From: UBA961 sp014191195
GTDB lineage: Bacteria; Bacteroidota; Ignavibacteria; Kapaibacteriales; UBA961
Reading direction: 5' to 3'
NCBI GenBank assembly: GCA_964204605.1
Contig: OZ123195.1
Coordinates: forward strand, 2,429,869-2,493,868
DNA: 64,000 bases
In this document: piece by piece, positions 9,743 through 18,874 of the stretch
How positions within the stretch are numbered: position 1 is the stretch's first letter
How the letters are laid out: the number at the start of each line of letters is the position of its first letter
Notes under the pieces: generated by a model
The model's input: only the letters and a program-made list of their open reading frames with translations
Told to the model about the DNA's origin: nothing
Databases searched by the model: none
Translations under genes and position numbers: made by a program

Positions 9743-10435
9743 ATGACACGTTTTTCATTGTTTCTTTTAGCGATTATGATTTCAGTAATCACTTCATCAT
9801 GTTCTGATTCTAGTACAAGCACAATTCCTACAAATGCAAAATTAATGGTAGTGCATGCATCACCTGATGCCCCTGGTGTTGATATTGCTGTAGACAATAA
9901 TAAAATAAGTGGAAGCGCCTTAACATTTCCTAATAATAGCGGATATGTTTCAGTTACTCCAGGAACAAGAAATATCAAAGTTTTTGCTGCAGGGTCTTCC
10001 ACAGCATTATTTAGTTTTGATCAAGTTTTTCCAGAATCTAAATTATATACTGTATTTGCTTTAGATTCATTGAATAAAATAACCTTATTACTAGTGGAAG
10101 ATGCAATACCAGCTGTTGTTACCGGTAAAGCGCATGTGCGTTTTTTACATTTATCACCAAATGCTCCAGCAGTGGATATTGCCGTAAAGGATGGTCCATC
10201 ACTTTTCTTAAATAGATCATTTAATAGACAATTTTCATCATCCCAAAATGTGTTCTCACCAGTTGATGCAGGAACATATAATATTGATGTTAAAGTAGCT
10301 GGAACAACAACAGTGGCATTACCTTTAACAGGAATTAAATTTGAATCTGGCAAGGCATATACAGTTTTTGCAAGTGGTTTCTTAGGTGGAACAGGCACAG
10401 CAGGTTTAGGTGCACAAATAATAGTAAATAGATAA
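9743..10435 (+). CDS. DUF4397-domain lipoprotein
   Basis: A 230-residue exported protein. The N terminus is a lipoprotein signal (ITSSC, lipid Cys at residue 20). Two DUF4397 repeats follow: the first begins LMVVHASPDAPGVDIAVD (about 33-125), the second VRFLHLSPNAPAVDIAV (about 133-225). The repeats form beta-sandwich-like units of unknown function, common in envelope proteins of Bacteroidota relatives. It stands alone between the barrel-OmpA pair and metG and is followed by a strong terminator. Confidence 0.88.
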   Translation: MTRFSLFLLAIMISVITSSCSDSSTSTIPTNAKLMVVHASPDAPGVDIAVDNNKISGSALTFPNNSGYVSVTPGTRNIKVFAAGSSTALFSFDQVFPESKLYTVFALDSLNKITLLLVEDAIPAVVTGKAHVRFLHLSPNAPAVDIAVKDGPSLFLNRSFNRQFSSSQNVFSPVDAGTYNIDVKVAGTTTVALPLTGIKFESGKAYTVFASGFLGGTGTAGLGAQIIVNR

Positions 10436-10455
10436 TTTACTTAAGCTAATTTTTT

Positions 10456-10488
10456 GGGTCTGTTGCTTTTGCATCAGACCCTTTTTTT
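10456..10488 (+). terminator. rho-independent terminator after the DUF4397 gene
   Basis: GGGTCTG (10456-10462) pairs with CAGACCC (10475-10481), with three further inner pairs around a TTTT loop, followed by seven T. It ends the DUF4397 transcript before metG. Confidence 0.9.
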
Positions 10489-10559
10489 ATATCCCTACAT
10501 CTCCTCTTCTCTGTCTTCTAGTAAAAAACTGTATTTTAGTAAGAGTACACATATAAAAG

Positions 10560-12746
10560 ATGATCATGGCAAGAACACTTATTACCGCAGCCTTACCTTA
10601 TGTAAATAGTTATATTCATTTGGGGCATTTAGCCGGAGCATATCTACCTGCTGATATGTATGCAAGATTTCTTCGATTACAAGGAAGGGAAGTCCTTTTT
10701 GTATGTGGCTCTGATGAACATGGTGTTGCAATAACAATTAGTGCAGATAAAGAACATACAACTCCTAAAGCAATTATAGATAAATATCATCCGATGAATG
10801 AGGCTGCTTTTAAGGATTTTGGGATAAGTTTTGATATTTATTCTAGAACTTCATTACCAGATCATTTTGAAACAGCACAAGAATTCTTTAAGGATTGGTT
10901 AGAAAAAGGATATTTAGTAGAAAAAGAAGAGCCACAATTTTATGATGAAAAAGCTTCGATGTTTTTACCAGATAGATATGTTGAAGGAATATGTCCGCAT
11001 TGTTCAAAAGAAGGAGCCAGAGGCGATCAATGTGATAGTTGCGGTGCTACTTATAATCAAACTGAACTAAAAAACCCAATAAGTATATTAACTGGAGAAA
11101 AACCGATTGTTAAAAATACCAAGCACTGGTATTTTAAAATGGGAGAATTCCAGAAGCAATTAGAAGAATATATAGAATCACACAGTAAAGATTGGAAAGA
11201 TAATGTCATTCAGCAAAGTCGTTCTTGGCTTAAACAAGGCTTAAATGATAGGGCAGCTACAAGAGATATGAAATGGGGTATTCCAGTGCCAGCTGCAAAT
11301 GCTGAAGGAAAAGTGATTTATGTTTGGTTCGAAGCAGTTCTTGGCTATATATCTGCCACTAAACATTGGGCAAAACAGCATGGATATTCTGCTGAAGAAT
11401 GGAAAACGTGGTGGAGCAAACCCAATAATGAAGATCGAGAGTATATTGCATTCTTAGGTAAAGACAATATCGTATTTCATACTTTGATTTTCCCTATGCT
11501 TTTAATGGCCAAAGGTGATATGATTTTACCAACGAATGTGCCTGCAAATGAATTTCTGAATTTTGAAGGAAAAAAGTTTTCAAAATCACAAAATTGGGGC
11601 ATCTTTTTACGAGATTATCAAAAGGATTTTCCTGGCAAAACAAATGCTGATATTTTGAGATATGCTTTAGCGAATAATCTTCCTGAAACAAAAGACTCTG
11701 ACTTTACATGGAAAGATTTTCAAGCTAAAACCAATAATGAATTAGCGGCGATACCAGGAAATTTTATCAATAGAGTTATTCAATTTTTATCAAAAAACTT
11801 TTCTAGTGCAGTTCCAATTCTATCTGATCATTATGCAAAGCTAGATGAGGCTTGGGAATTATTAATTCAAGATTTTCAAAGAGAATCAAATACTGTTTCC
11901 AAAGAAACCTTGCAATCGCTTTATGAATCAAAGCATGTACGCTATTTTTCTGCACATGATTTTTCTATGATTGCTTCATTGTATACGGGCATGAATAAAG
12001 TTTCAATGCATTATAAACAATGTAGATTCAGGGATGCAGTAACAGAAACAATGAATATTACCCGTTCAGCTAATAAGTATTTTAATGATACAGAGCCATG
12101 GAAAACTATTAAAAATGATCCAGATGAATGTGGTAAAACATTGTATATATGCTCGCAATTATTGCGATCCCTTAGTATAATTTTTGCACCTATTATTCCG
12201 CATACTGCTTCGGTTCTTGCAGAAAGTATAGGGCAAATTCCTATGACAGGCTCCGTAGATCAATCAGATAAAAAAGATATATGGTCTACAATGGTATTTC
12301 CTGTTTTGGCTCAAGGACAAAACATACATATACCACCAATTTTATTCAACAAACTGGAAGATTCTGTGATTGATGCTCAGATTTCTGCTATGCATGCAGG
12401 ACAAATAATCGATAAAAAAGAAGATCTTATTACGATTGATGATTTTAAGAAAATTAAACTAGTAACTGCTAAGATTATACATGCAGAAGCTGTCCCCAAA
12501 AGCGAAAAGCTAGTCAAATTACAAGTAGATACTGGAACAGAAAAAAGACAAATCTTAGCAGGTATAGCCAAGCATTATAAACCCGAAGATTTGCTAGGAA
12601 AAACAATTGTGATTGTTGCAAATTTAGCTCCAGCAAAGCTAATGGGGCATGAATCACAAGGTATGCTATTGGCTGCTAATTCTGCAGATGGAAGCGTAAG
12701 TTTGATAGTTCCTGAAATTGATTCTATTGGTTCTGAAGTACGATAA
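10560..12746 (+). CDS. metG: methionyl-tRNA synthetase with C-terminal tRNA-binding domain
   Basis: Class I synthetase that charges tRNA-Met. The HIGH motif is HLGH at residues 20-23. A zinc knuckle has four cysteines (CPHC and CDSC, about 142-162). The KMSKS-type loop is KFSKS at 339-343. The last 100 or so residues form an EMAP/Trbp111-type tRNA-binding OB domain (LVTAKIIHAEAVPKSEKL through MGHESQGMLLAA), which dimerises MetRS in many bacteria. The 728-residue length fits this two-part form. ATGs at 10560 and 10566 are both possible; the second gives the family-like MARTLIT start. Confidence 0.97.
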   Translation: MIMARTLITAALPYVNSYIHLGHLAGAYLPADMYARFLRLQGREVLFVCGSDEHGVAITISADKEHTTPKAIIDKYHPMNEAAFKDFGISFDIYSRTSLPDHFETAQEFFKDWLEKGYLVEKEEPQFYDEKASMFLPDRYVEGICPHCSKEGARGDQCDSCGATYNQTELKNPISILTGEKPIVKNTKHWYFKMGEFQKQLEEYIESHSKDWKDNVIQQSRSWLKQGLNDRAATRDMKWGIPVPAANAEGKVIYVWFEAVLGYISATKHWAKQHGYSAEEWKTWWSKPNNEDREYIAFLGKDNIVFHTLIFPMLLMAKGDMILPTNVPANEFLNFEGKKFSKSQNWGIFLRDYQKDFPGKTNADILRYALANNLPETKDSDFTWKDFQAKTNNELAAIPGNFINRVIQFLSKNFSSAVPILSDHYAKLDEAWELLIQDFQRESNTVSKETLQSLYESKHVRYFSAHDFSMIASLYTGMNKVSMHYKQCRFRDAVTETMNITRSANKYFNDTEPWKTIKNDPDECGKTLYICSQLLRSLSIIFAPIIPHTASVLAESIGQIPMTGSVDQSDKKDIWSTMVFPVLAQGQNIHIPPILFNKLEDSVIDAQISAMHAGQIIDKKEDLITIDDFKKIKLVTAKIIHAEAVPKSEKLVKLQVDTGTEKRQILAGIAKHYKPEDLLGKTIVIVANLAPAKLMGHESQGMLLAANSADGSVSLIVPEIDSIGSEVR

Positions 12747-12757
12747 AAGGTATAATT

Positions 12758-13177
12758 ATGAATATAACAGTAGATTGGAAAGGTGGAATGTGTTTAGAAG
12801 GACATAATTCTGAGCAAAAAAATACATTGTTTGATTCGCATAGTTCAGAGAATTATGTGTCTAAAGCACCAACACCAATGGAGATAATGTTGCAATCTAT
12901 GGCTGCATGCTCTGTGATGGATGTTCTAAGTATTTTAGAAAAAAAAAGAAAACATATCATTTCTTTGCATGTAGAAGTTTCTGGAAATAGGGCTGATGAA
13001 CATCCTAAAGTGTTTACTAGTGTACTGTTAAAGTTTTTTGTAAAAAGTACTGATGCAGAATTAAAAGATATTGAAAGAAGCGTTGAGTTATCTCAGCAAA
13101 CATATTGTAGTGCGGCTGCAATGTTTAAAAGGTCTGGATGCGATGTAAAAACTGAATGTTATCTAGATATAGTTTAG
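12758..13177 (+). CDS. OsmC-family peroxiredoxin-like protein
   Basis: A 139-residue OsmC/Ohr-fold protein. The two conserved redox cysteines are present, Cys51 (MAACSVMDV, on the long central helix) and Cys117 (TYCSAAAMF), in the arrangement used to reduce organic hydroperoxides. It is of the YhfA-like OsmC subgroup type (start ITVDWKGG, PTPMEIMLQSMAAC), whose physiological substrate is not established. AAAGG sits upstream of the ATG, and the gene starts 11 bases after metG, so it is probably co-transcribed. Its stop overlaps the convergent TPR gene by four bases. Confidence 0.9.
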   Translation: MNITVDWKGGMCLEGHNSEQKNTLFDSHSSENYVSKAPTPMEIMLQSMAACSVMDVLSILEKKRKHIISLHVEVSGNRADEHPKVFTSVLLKFFVKSTDAELKDIERSVELSQQTYCSAAAMFKRSGCDVKTECYLDIV

Positions 13178-14073
13178 CATTTTCCTAATTGCTTTAATCG
13201 ATCTAGTCTAGCAAATTCATGCTGCGCAAACCAATTATCTTCACATAAAATAGTATATGCTGAAGCAAAGAATGGAGTAGCATCATCAGTTTTATTGAGT
13301 GTCAACAAACATTCGCCTATTTCCTCGGCAATATATCCATCATTTTCAAGATTAGCAGATTTCCTTTGTTCGGCAGATTCATAATGTACAAGTAATGCTT
13401 CACCAATTCTTCCTAATAGACGCATCATTTTTGCTGCAGACCACTTAGCAATTAAGCTTTCTTCTAATCTTTTTCTTTCTTTAAACCATATATCACTTTT
13501 TAAGAAACACTCTAAAGCTGCATTAAAATCTTCTTTGGAATGATATGTCCAGCCAATATTATTATACAAAGCCCCTAACCAACTTTTTGCCTTTAAATCA
13601 GTTGATTTCTCTGCATAAAGCACTGCTTTTTTATTCCATTCTAATGATTCATCTGATTGGCATATTATTCCCAGCATATGCATAGCATCTACAGCATAAA
13701 AATCTAATGAATGAAGTGTTGCAATGTTCAATGCAAGTAAAAAACTAGATTTACCTCTATCTGATTCTTGATGCCAGTTTTCCCATCTTCCTTTCTCTAA
13801 AAAATATCGAGTTGAAGGCAATGGTTTGTCATTATCTTGTAATTGTTCTATAATGGCAATTGCTTTTTGTAATGCTAAAGATGCTGATTCAAAATTTCTC
13901 AACAATGTTTCGCATCTAGCAATTTGCGTAAGTAATTGAGGATAAAGTGTTTTATCTTCGTGAGTTTTAATAATGTCGATTAAACTCCGAAATTGTTCTA
14001 CTGTAATTTCAGGTTGAGAATAATCCCAAAGATGATCAAATTCTTCAGGTTTAATTGAATCAATATTCTTCAT
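13174..14073 (-). CDS. TPR-like helical repeat protein
   Basis: A 299-residue soluble protein without signal peptide, made of helix pairs typical of tetratricopeptide repeats (for instance GALYNNIGWTYHSKEDFNAA and the SASLALQKAIAII stretch). No catalytic motif is visible. It begins only three bases after the MalK-type ATPase gene, so the two are probably translated from one mRNA. A role as a protein-interaction partner is possible, but nothing in the sequence names the partner. Confidence 0.75.
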   Translation of the reverse strand: MKNIDSIKPEEFDHLWDYSQPEITVEQFRSLIDIIKTHEDKTLYPQLLTQIARCETLLRNFESASLALQKAIAIIEQLQDNDKPLPSTRYFLEKGRWENWHQESDRGKSSFLLALNIATLHSLDFYAVDAMHMLGIICQSDESLEWNKKAVLYAEKSTDLKAKSWLGALYNNIGWTYHSKEDFNAALECFLKSDIWFKERKRLEESLIAKWSAAKMMRLLGRIGEALLVHYESAEQRKSANLENDGYIAEEIGECLLTLNKTDDATPFFASAYTILCEDNWFAQHEFARLDRLKQLGKC

Positions 14074-14076
14074 TAT

Positions 14077-15168
14077 TTATAATCTATTATGAGTTAAAGA
14101 AGAGAATATACAGAGTGAATCAGGTTGTATATATAGCTTAATTGCATCATCATTTTTTACTGGAAATTGTAGCGGAACTCGAATAGATTTTAAGGAATCA
14201 GCAGATTGCACAAAAGCGATTTGTTCATGGCCATGATATTCAGTTTGATGTATCGAACATTGCCATGTTGGAGCATTTTCTAGGTGAGTTAAAGACAATT
14301 TTTCTGGTCTAATTCCTACAATAATGTTTTTATCATCGGGAATGCCATATATAAATGAATGATCCGGAATAGTAAATGAAGCTCCATTATGTAATTCTTG
14401 AAATATCAATTCATTATCAATCTTTGTGAAGCTGCCATGAAAAAAATTCATAGAAGGGCTTCCTAAGAAACCTGCTACAAATACATTTTGTGGATCATTG
14501 TAAATATCTTGTGGCTTACCAATTTGCTGTAAAATTCCTTTATGAAGAACAGCAATGCGATCGCCCATCGTCATAGCTTCGGCCTGATCATGAGTAACAT
14601 AGATACCAGTAATTCCAACTCTTTTTTGTAAAGCAACGATTTCTGATCTCATATGCATTCTAAGTTGAGCATCTAAATTAGACAAAGGTTCATCGAATAA
14701 AAAGACTCTGGGAGTTCTTATGATGGCTCTTCCAAGTGCTACTCTTTGTCTTTGTCCACCTGACAATTGTTTAGGTTTTCTGTATAATAAATCACTTAAA
14801 CCAACTTGCTCTGCTATTTCTTGTACTTTTTTTAAAATTTCATCTTTGGGGAATTTTCTTAAACTTAAAGGAAATCCTAGGTTTTCTGCAACTGTTAGAT
14901 GTGGATATAAGGCATAATTTTGAAAAACCATACCAATATCTCTCATTTTTGCTGGCATATCATTAATACATACTCCATCAAAGAACAAAGAGCCACCAGT
15001 GATATCTTCTAATCCTGCAATCATTCTAAGAACTGTACTTTTACCACAGCCTGATGGGCCTACTAGCACTAATAATTCACCTGGTATAACAGTAAGATTT
15101 AAATTTTGTATTACTGGTTTTCCAATTTCATATTCTTTATATAGGTCTTTTAGTTCTACTGTGGTCAT
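14077..15168 (-). CDS. MalK/UgpC-type ABC transporter ATP-binding protein (orphan)
   Basis: A 363-residue ATPase of the CUT1 carbohydrate-importer class. Walker A is GPSGCGKS (37-44), the signature is LSGGQ (135-139), and Walker B is VFLFDEPLSNLD. The C-terminal third is a TOBE-type regulatory domain (GIRPEKLSL). No permease or solute-binding protein gene is next to it, so it may serve distant permeases, as MsiK-type shared ATPases do in other bacteria. The neighbours are an exporter (upstream, 71 bases) and a TPR protein (downstream). The substrate is unknown. Confidence 0.92.
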   Translation of the reverse strand: MTTVELKDLYKEYEIGKPVIQNLNLTVIPGELLVLVGPSGCGKSTVLRMIAGLEDITGGSLFFDGVCINDMPAKMRDIGMVFQNYALYPHLTVAENLGFPLSLRKFPKDEILKKVQEIAEQVGLSDLLYRKPKQLSGGQRQRVALGRAIIRTPRVFLFDEPLSNLDAQLRMHMRSEIVALQKRVGITGIYVTHDQAEAMTMGDRIAVLHKGILQQIGKPQDIYNDPQNVFVAGFLGSPSMNFFHGSFTKIDNELIFQELHNGASFTIPDHSFIYGIPDDKNIIVGIRPEKLSLTHLENAPTWQCSIHQTEYHGHEQIAFVQSADSLKSIRVPLQFPVKNDDAIKLYIQPDSLCIFSSLTHNRL

Positions 15169-15239
15169 TATTTTAAAATCCTGAAGTAATGGTATTGAGC
15201 AAAATACATAATTCTTTAAAAATTGCTTAAGCTAATATT

Positions 15240-17057
15240 CTATGACATTGGATTAGAATTCAATTCTGAAGAAAATTGCAAATAAGAAAGTCGGGCATAT
15301 AATCCATTTACTTTCATTAATTCATCATGTGTTCCATATTCAATAATAGATCCTTTACTAAAAACAGCAATAGCATCGCATGTTCTAATTGTAGAAAGTC
15401 TATGCGCGATAATAATTGTAGTTCGATCTTTCATTAATGTTTCCAAAGCTTCTTTTATCAAATGTTCAGAAACAGAATCTAAAGAGCTAGTTGCTTCATC
15501 AAGAATTAATATTGGAGGATTTTTTAGGATAGCTCTGGCGATTGCAATTCTTTGTCTTTGGCCTCCAGACAATGTAATTCCTCTTTCACCAACTAGTGTA
15601 GAAAAACGCTCTGGAAATCTATCGATAAATTCCATGGCATTTGCCAAAGTAGCAGCTTGTTCGATTTCTGTATCTGTTGCATCTGTTTTTCCATATGCAA
15701 TATTTTGAGCTATAGTTCCTCCAAACAGAATGATATCTTGTGGAACAACGCCGATAGAATTTCTGATTTTTTGTAATCCCCAATATTCAGCAGGTATAGA
15801 ATTATAGAGTATTTCGCCCTTATCAGGAGAATAAAATTGTTGAATAAGTGAAGCGGTAGTACTTTTTCCGGCACCGCTTTCTCCTACAAATGCAATACGA
15901 TGTCCAGCAGGAATTGTAAGATTTATATCGTTCAAAGCTTGAATATCTTTACGATTTGGATAGTTGAAAAATACATTTTGTATGCTAATTGAATGCAATT
16001 TTTCTGAATGTACGATTGTATTTTGAGTATCATGCTCTATTGGCTCATCGATAATTTCTCTTAATCGAACGGAAGCACCCAGAGCTTTTTGTACTTGACC
16101 AAGTAATTCTGCAAAGCTTCCCATAGCACCACCAACAAACATTGCATAAATTAAAAATGTGGCAAAGTCTCCAATAGTAATTTCACCAGCTTGAACTAGG
16201 GAACCTCCATACCAAATTACACCAGCTATACCACCAAAAAATGCAAAAAGGATAAAGGAAACAAAAGCAGATCGAAGTTTTGCAGTATATAGAGCCAAAG
16301 TAATTGTTTGCTTTAAGGCATTTTTATACCTTATTGCTTCAAAATGCTCATTCACATAGGATTTTACACTGCTAATTGCTTGCAGAGTTTCTTCTATGAT
16401 TGTTGCTGAATTAGCTAAAGCATCCTGTGTTTTAGTACTTTGTTTTCTGATAAATTTTCCAAAAACAACGGCAATCACTACTAAAACTGGTAAAGCTAAA
16501 AGCACAGGTAAAGCAAGATTTAATCCAGCAGCTAAAATAAAACCTATGCCACCAATAAGAAATATTGTTTGTCTTAATAATTCTAAAACAGTAAAAGCAA
16601 ATGTTTCTTGGATTTGAGTCAAATCCGAAGATAATCGTGAAGATAATTCTCCGACACGTCGTTCAGAAAAGAAGCTCATGGGGAGTCTTATGATATGTTC
16701 AAATGAAGTAGACCTCAATTCTGCTAAAGCATATTCGGTAATCTTGGCAATAGTCATCGATGCGATAAAACGTATTGCAGATTGAATTGCAATCAAAAGA
16801 AGTAAACTTAGTGCTAATAATCCTGGGGTTAATTGTATTCCGAGAGGCATAAATGCTTTGTCTGGATGAACAAAACCATCTAACATTTTTCCAATAATTG
16901 CTGGAAATATTAAGCCCAATGATGCCGTAATCAACATGATGATTAATGCAATAATACCCTTGAGCGCATATGGTTTGTAGAAAGACAATAAAAAGGATAA
17001 TTGCTCTTTAGTTTCGCCTGCTTTTATCTTTGATATAGGTGTTTGTTCTGTATTCAT
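15240..17057 (-). CDS. MsbA-like ABC exporter (fused permease and ATPase)
   Basis: A 605-residue type IV ABC exporter half-transporter. Six transmembrane segments occupy about residues 30-320, and the nucleotide-binding domain occupies the C-terminal 240 residues. Walker A GESGAGKST, the ABC signature LSGGQRQRIAIARA, Walker B LILDEATSSLD and the H-loop IIIAHRLST are all present. The homodimer should flip lipids or export hydrophobic compounds from the inner membrane; lipid A flipping is one candidate but many paralogues exist. It heads the minus-strand run that continues into the MalK-type ATPase. Confidence 0.92.
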   Translation of the reverse strand: MNTEQTPISKIKAGETKEQLSFLLSFYKPYALKGIIALIIMLITASLGLIFPAIIGKMLDGFVHPDKAFMPLGIQLTPGLLALSLLLLIAIQSAIRFIASMTIAKITEYALAELRSTSFEHIIRLPMSFFSERRVGELSSRLSSDLTQIQETFAFTVLELLRQTIFLIGGIGFILAAGLNLALPVLLALPVLVVIAVVFGKFIRKQSTKTQDALANSATIIEETLQAISSVKSYVNEHFEAIRYKNALKQTITLALYTAKLRSAFVSFILFAFFGGIAGVIWYGGSLVQAGEITIGDFATFLIYAMFVGGAMGSFAELLGQVQKALGASVRLREIIDEPIEHDTQNTIVHSEKLHSISIQNVFFNYPNRKDIQALNDINLTIPAGHRIAFVGESGAGKSTTASLIQQFYSPDKGEILYNSIPAEYWGLQKIRNSIGVVPQDIILFGGTIAQNIAYGKTDATDTEIEQAATLANAMEFIDRFPERFSTLVGERGITLSGGQRQRIAIARAILKNPPILILDEATSSLDSVSEHLIKEALETLMKDRTTIIIAHRLSTIRTCDAIAVFSKGSIIEYGTHDELMKVNGLYARLSYLQFSSELNSNPMS

Positions 17058-17192
17058 GTCAATCTTCTTAGGTATAATGAGATAGAATTCTTGGTTTTAT
17101 GACTTCACAATACATGTATTTGATAATACATGTGCATTATTCGTATGCTAATTTCTCATTTTTGCTATTAACATATTATACAGGACAAAAAA

Positions 17193-17534
17193 ATGATTGC
17201 ATTTTATGAAGTTTCTATAGAAGTTATCAAAGAACATTCACATGCATGGGCGGACTGGATGATTTCTATTCATATCCCTGAAGTTATGAAATGTGGTGTA
17301 TTTATTAATGCCAAACTTAGTAAAGTTACAGACCCAGTATCTGAAAGTTATGATACATTCCATATTCAGTATTCAGCTAACTCATTGCAAGACATACAAT
17401 TATATAGATCAGAATATTCGCCTGCATTACAAGCTTCTCATAATCGGATATTTGGAGAACACACAAATGGTATGAGAAAAGTGCTGCAATTAGAAAAAGA
17501 ATTTTTGCTAAGAATGCTTGTTTTTTATTTCTAA
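17193..17534 (+). CDS. DUF4286-family protein
   Basis: A 113-residue small protein that starts IAFYEVSIEV and continues with the HIPEVMKCGVF segment characteristic of DUF4286, a ferredoxin-like alpha-beta family found mainly in Bacteroidota and relatives. No function is known for the family. The gene stands alone with a plus-strand neighbour 54 bases downstream. Confidence 0.8.
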   Translation: MIAFYEVSIEVIKEHSHAWADWMISIHIPEVMKCGVFINAKLSKVTDPVSESYDTFHIQYSANSLQDIQLYRSEYSPALQASHNRIFGEHTNGMRKVLQLEKEFLLRMLVFYF

Positions 17535-17588
17535 TGAACATAATCACTTTTTTCAATTCATAAATCAAAACATATTTTATACATCATT

Positions 17589-18254
17589 ATGCAACAATCA
17601 GTTTTTTCTGTACCAGAAGCTCCGCATTTAAAAATTATTGGATTTGAGGCCGGCCCTGTTGCAACGAATGGCTATATAATAGCAGATATTCAGAGTCATG
17701 AAGCAATTATTATTGATGCGCCATATAACAGTGCAGATATTTTCGAAGCAATTCTACAGCATTATTCATTATATGCTTCTGCATTATGGCTAACGCATTC
17801 CCATTGGGATCACACAGCAGATGCTTCTATTTTGCAAAATAAAGGACTGGAAGTCTTTTGTCATAACGATGATATCTATAGATTGATCGATCCGATGGAG
17901 CATACATTATGGCCTTTACCATTTACTATTTATCCTGTTTCTCCGGTAGAAAAATTAATAGAAAACGAAATACTTCATTGTGGAGAATGGGGATTTAAGG
18001 TGATTCATACTCCAGGCCATACAGAAGGAAGTGTCTGTTTTATCAGCGAGAAATATAATTGTGCAATAGTAGGTGATACATTATTTGCTGATAGTATTGG
18101 AAGAACTGATTTACCTGGAGGCAATACCAATCAATTAATTCATTCAATTAAAAGTAAATTATTAGTCTTATCACCAGAAACTGTGATATTCCCAGGCCAT
18201 GGAGAAATCTCTACTATTGGCCATGAACAACGATATAATCAATGTATACAATGA
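17589..18254 (+). CDS. metallo-beta-lactamase-fold hydrolase (glyoxalase-II-like)
   Basis: A 221-residue MBL-fold enzyme. The metal motif HSHWDH spans residues 70-75, followed by the later ligands in IHTPGHTEGS, VGDTLF and FPGHGE, which make a complete binuclear site. The length and the short C terminus match the YcbL/glyoxalase-II-like group that hydrolyses thioesters such as S-lactoylglutathione or a related thiol conjugate. The actual substrate is not resolved by the sequence. No N-terminal signal is seen, so it is cytoplasmic. Confidence 0.9.
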   Translation: MQQSVFSVPEAPHLKIIGFEAGPVATNGYIIADIQSHEAIIIDAPYNSADIFEAILQHYSLYASALWLTHSHWDHTADASILQNKGLEVFCHNDDIYRLIDPMEHTLWPLPFTIYPVSPVEKLIENEILHCGEWGFKVIHTPGHTEGSVCFISEKYNCAIVGDTLFADSIGRTDLPGGNTNQLIHSIKSKLLVLSPETVIFPGHGEISTIGHEQRYNQCIQ

Positions 18255-18310
18255 TATTCAGGATCATTTCTGATATTCAAAGTTTTATTTTTCATTAAAA
18301 TGTATTTTCC

Positions 18311-18826
18311 ATGAACAACAATTCACTTTTCATTAATAGAGTACTCACCATCATTTGTATAATTTGCATACCGATGTTCATTGGTTGCTATTCATTTACA
18401 GGTGGTTCAGTTCCTGATCATTTAAAAACTATCAGTATTGCGCCTTCAAATGATAATAGCGGATTTGGCAATCCAAGATTTCGAGACATCCTAAATCGAA
18501 GATTGATTGACAAATTTAGAAATGACAATACACTTGTATTGGTTGAAACAAATGGTGATGCACAACTTCAATCAACAATTTCATCTATAAATGATGCAAT
18601 TGTATCGGTTAGCCCCGGTGAGATTGAAAGAGAACGAAAGTTAACGGTGACAGTAGATGCTGAATACACAGATGTGGTCAAGCATAAAACCGTTTGGAAA
18701 CGTAGTTTTTCCAATTTTCAAGTGTACATTATAAGCCAAGGACAGCAAGCCCGGGAAGAAGCAGTGATTGTTGCAATTCAACAATTAGGTGAAGATATTC
18801 TGCTTGCAGTTGTTTCCGGTTGGTAA
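18311..18826 (+). CDS. lptE: LptE-type LPS-assembly lipoprotein
   Basis: A 171-residue lipoprotein whose signal ends FIGC, with the lipid-bearing Cys at residue 26. The mature start CYSFTGGSVPDHLKTISIAP is the hallmark of the Bacteroidota/Chlorobi form of LptE, the plug lipoprotein of the LptD translocon that delivers lipopolysaccharide to the outer leaflet. The rest alternates beta strands and helices as in the family. It precedes a cell-envelope glycosyltransferase by about 50 bases, which fits an envelope role. No lptD is in the window. Confidence 0.87.
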   Translation: MNNNSLFINRVLTIICIICIPMFIGCYSFTGGSVPDHLKTISIAPSNDNSGFGNPRFRDILNRRLIDKFRNDNTLVLVETNGDAQLQSTISSINDAIVSVSPGEIERERKLTVTVDAEYTDVVKHKTVWKRSFSNFQVYIISQGQQAREEAVIVAIQQLGEDILLAVVSGW

Positions 18827-18874
18827 TATTGACATTTTTCTACTATTTTCATAGCTGGAGCTCTAGCTAATCTT

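Noticed and set aside
9739..10398. Minus-strand ORFs opposite the DUF4397 gene
   Set aside because: They are shadows of a clear lipoprotein gene and show no protein features.
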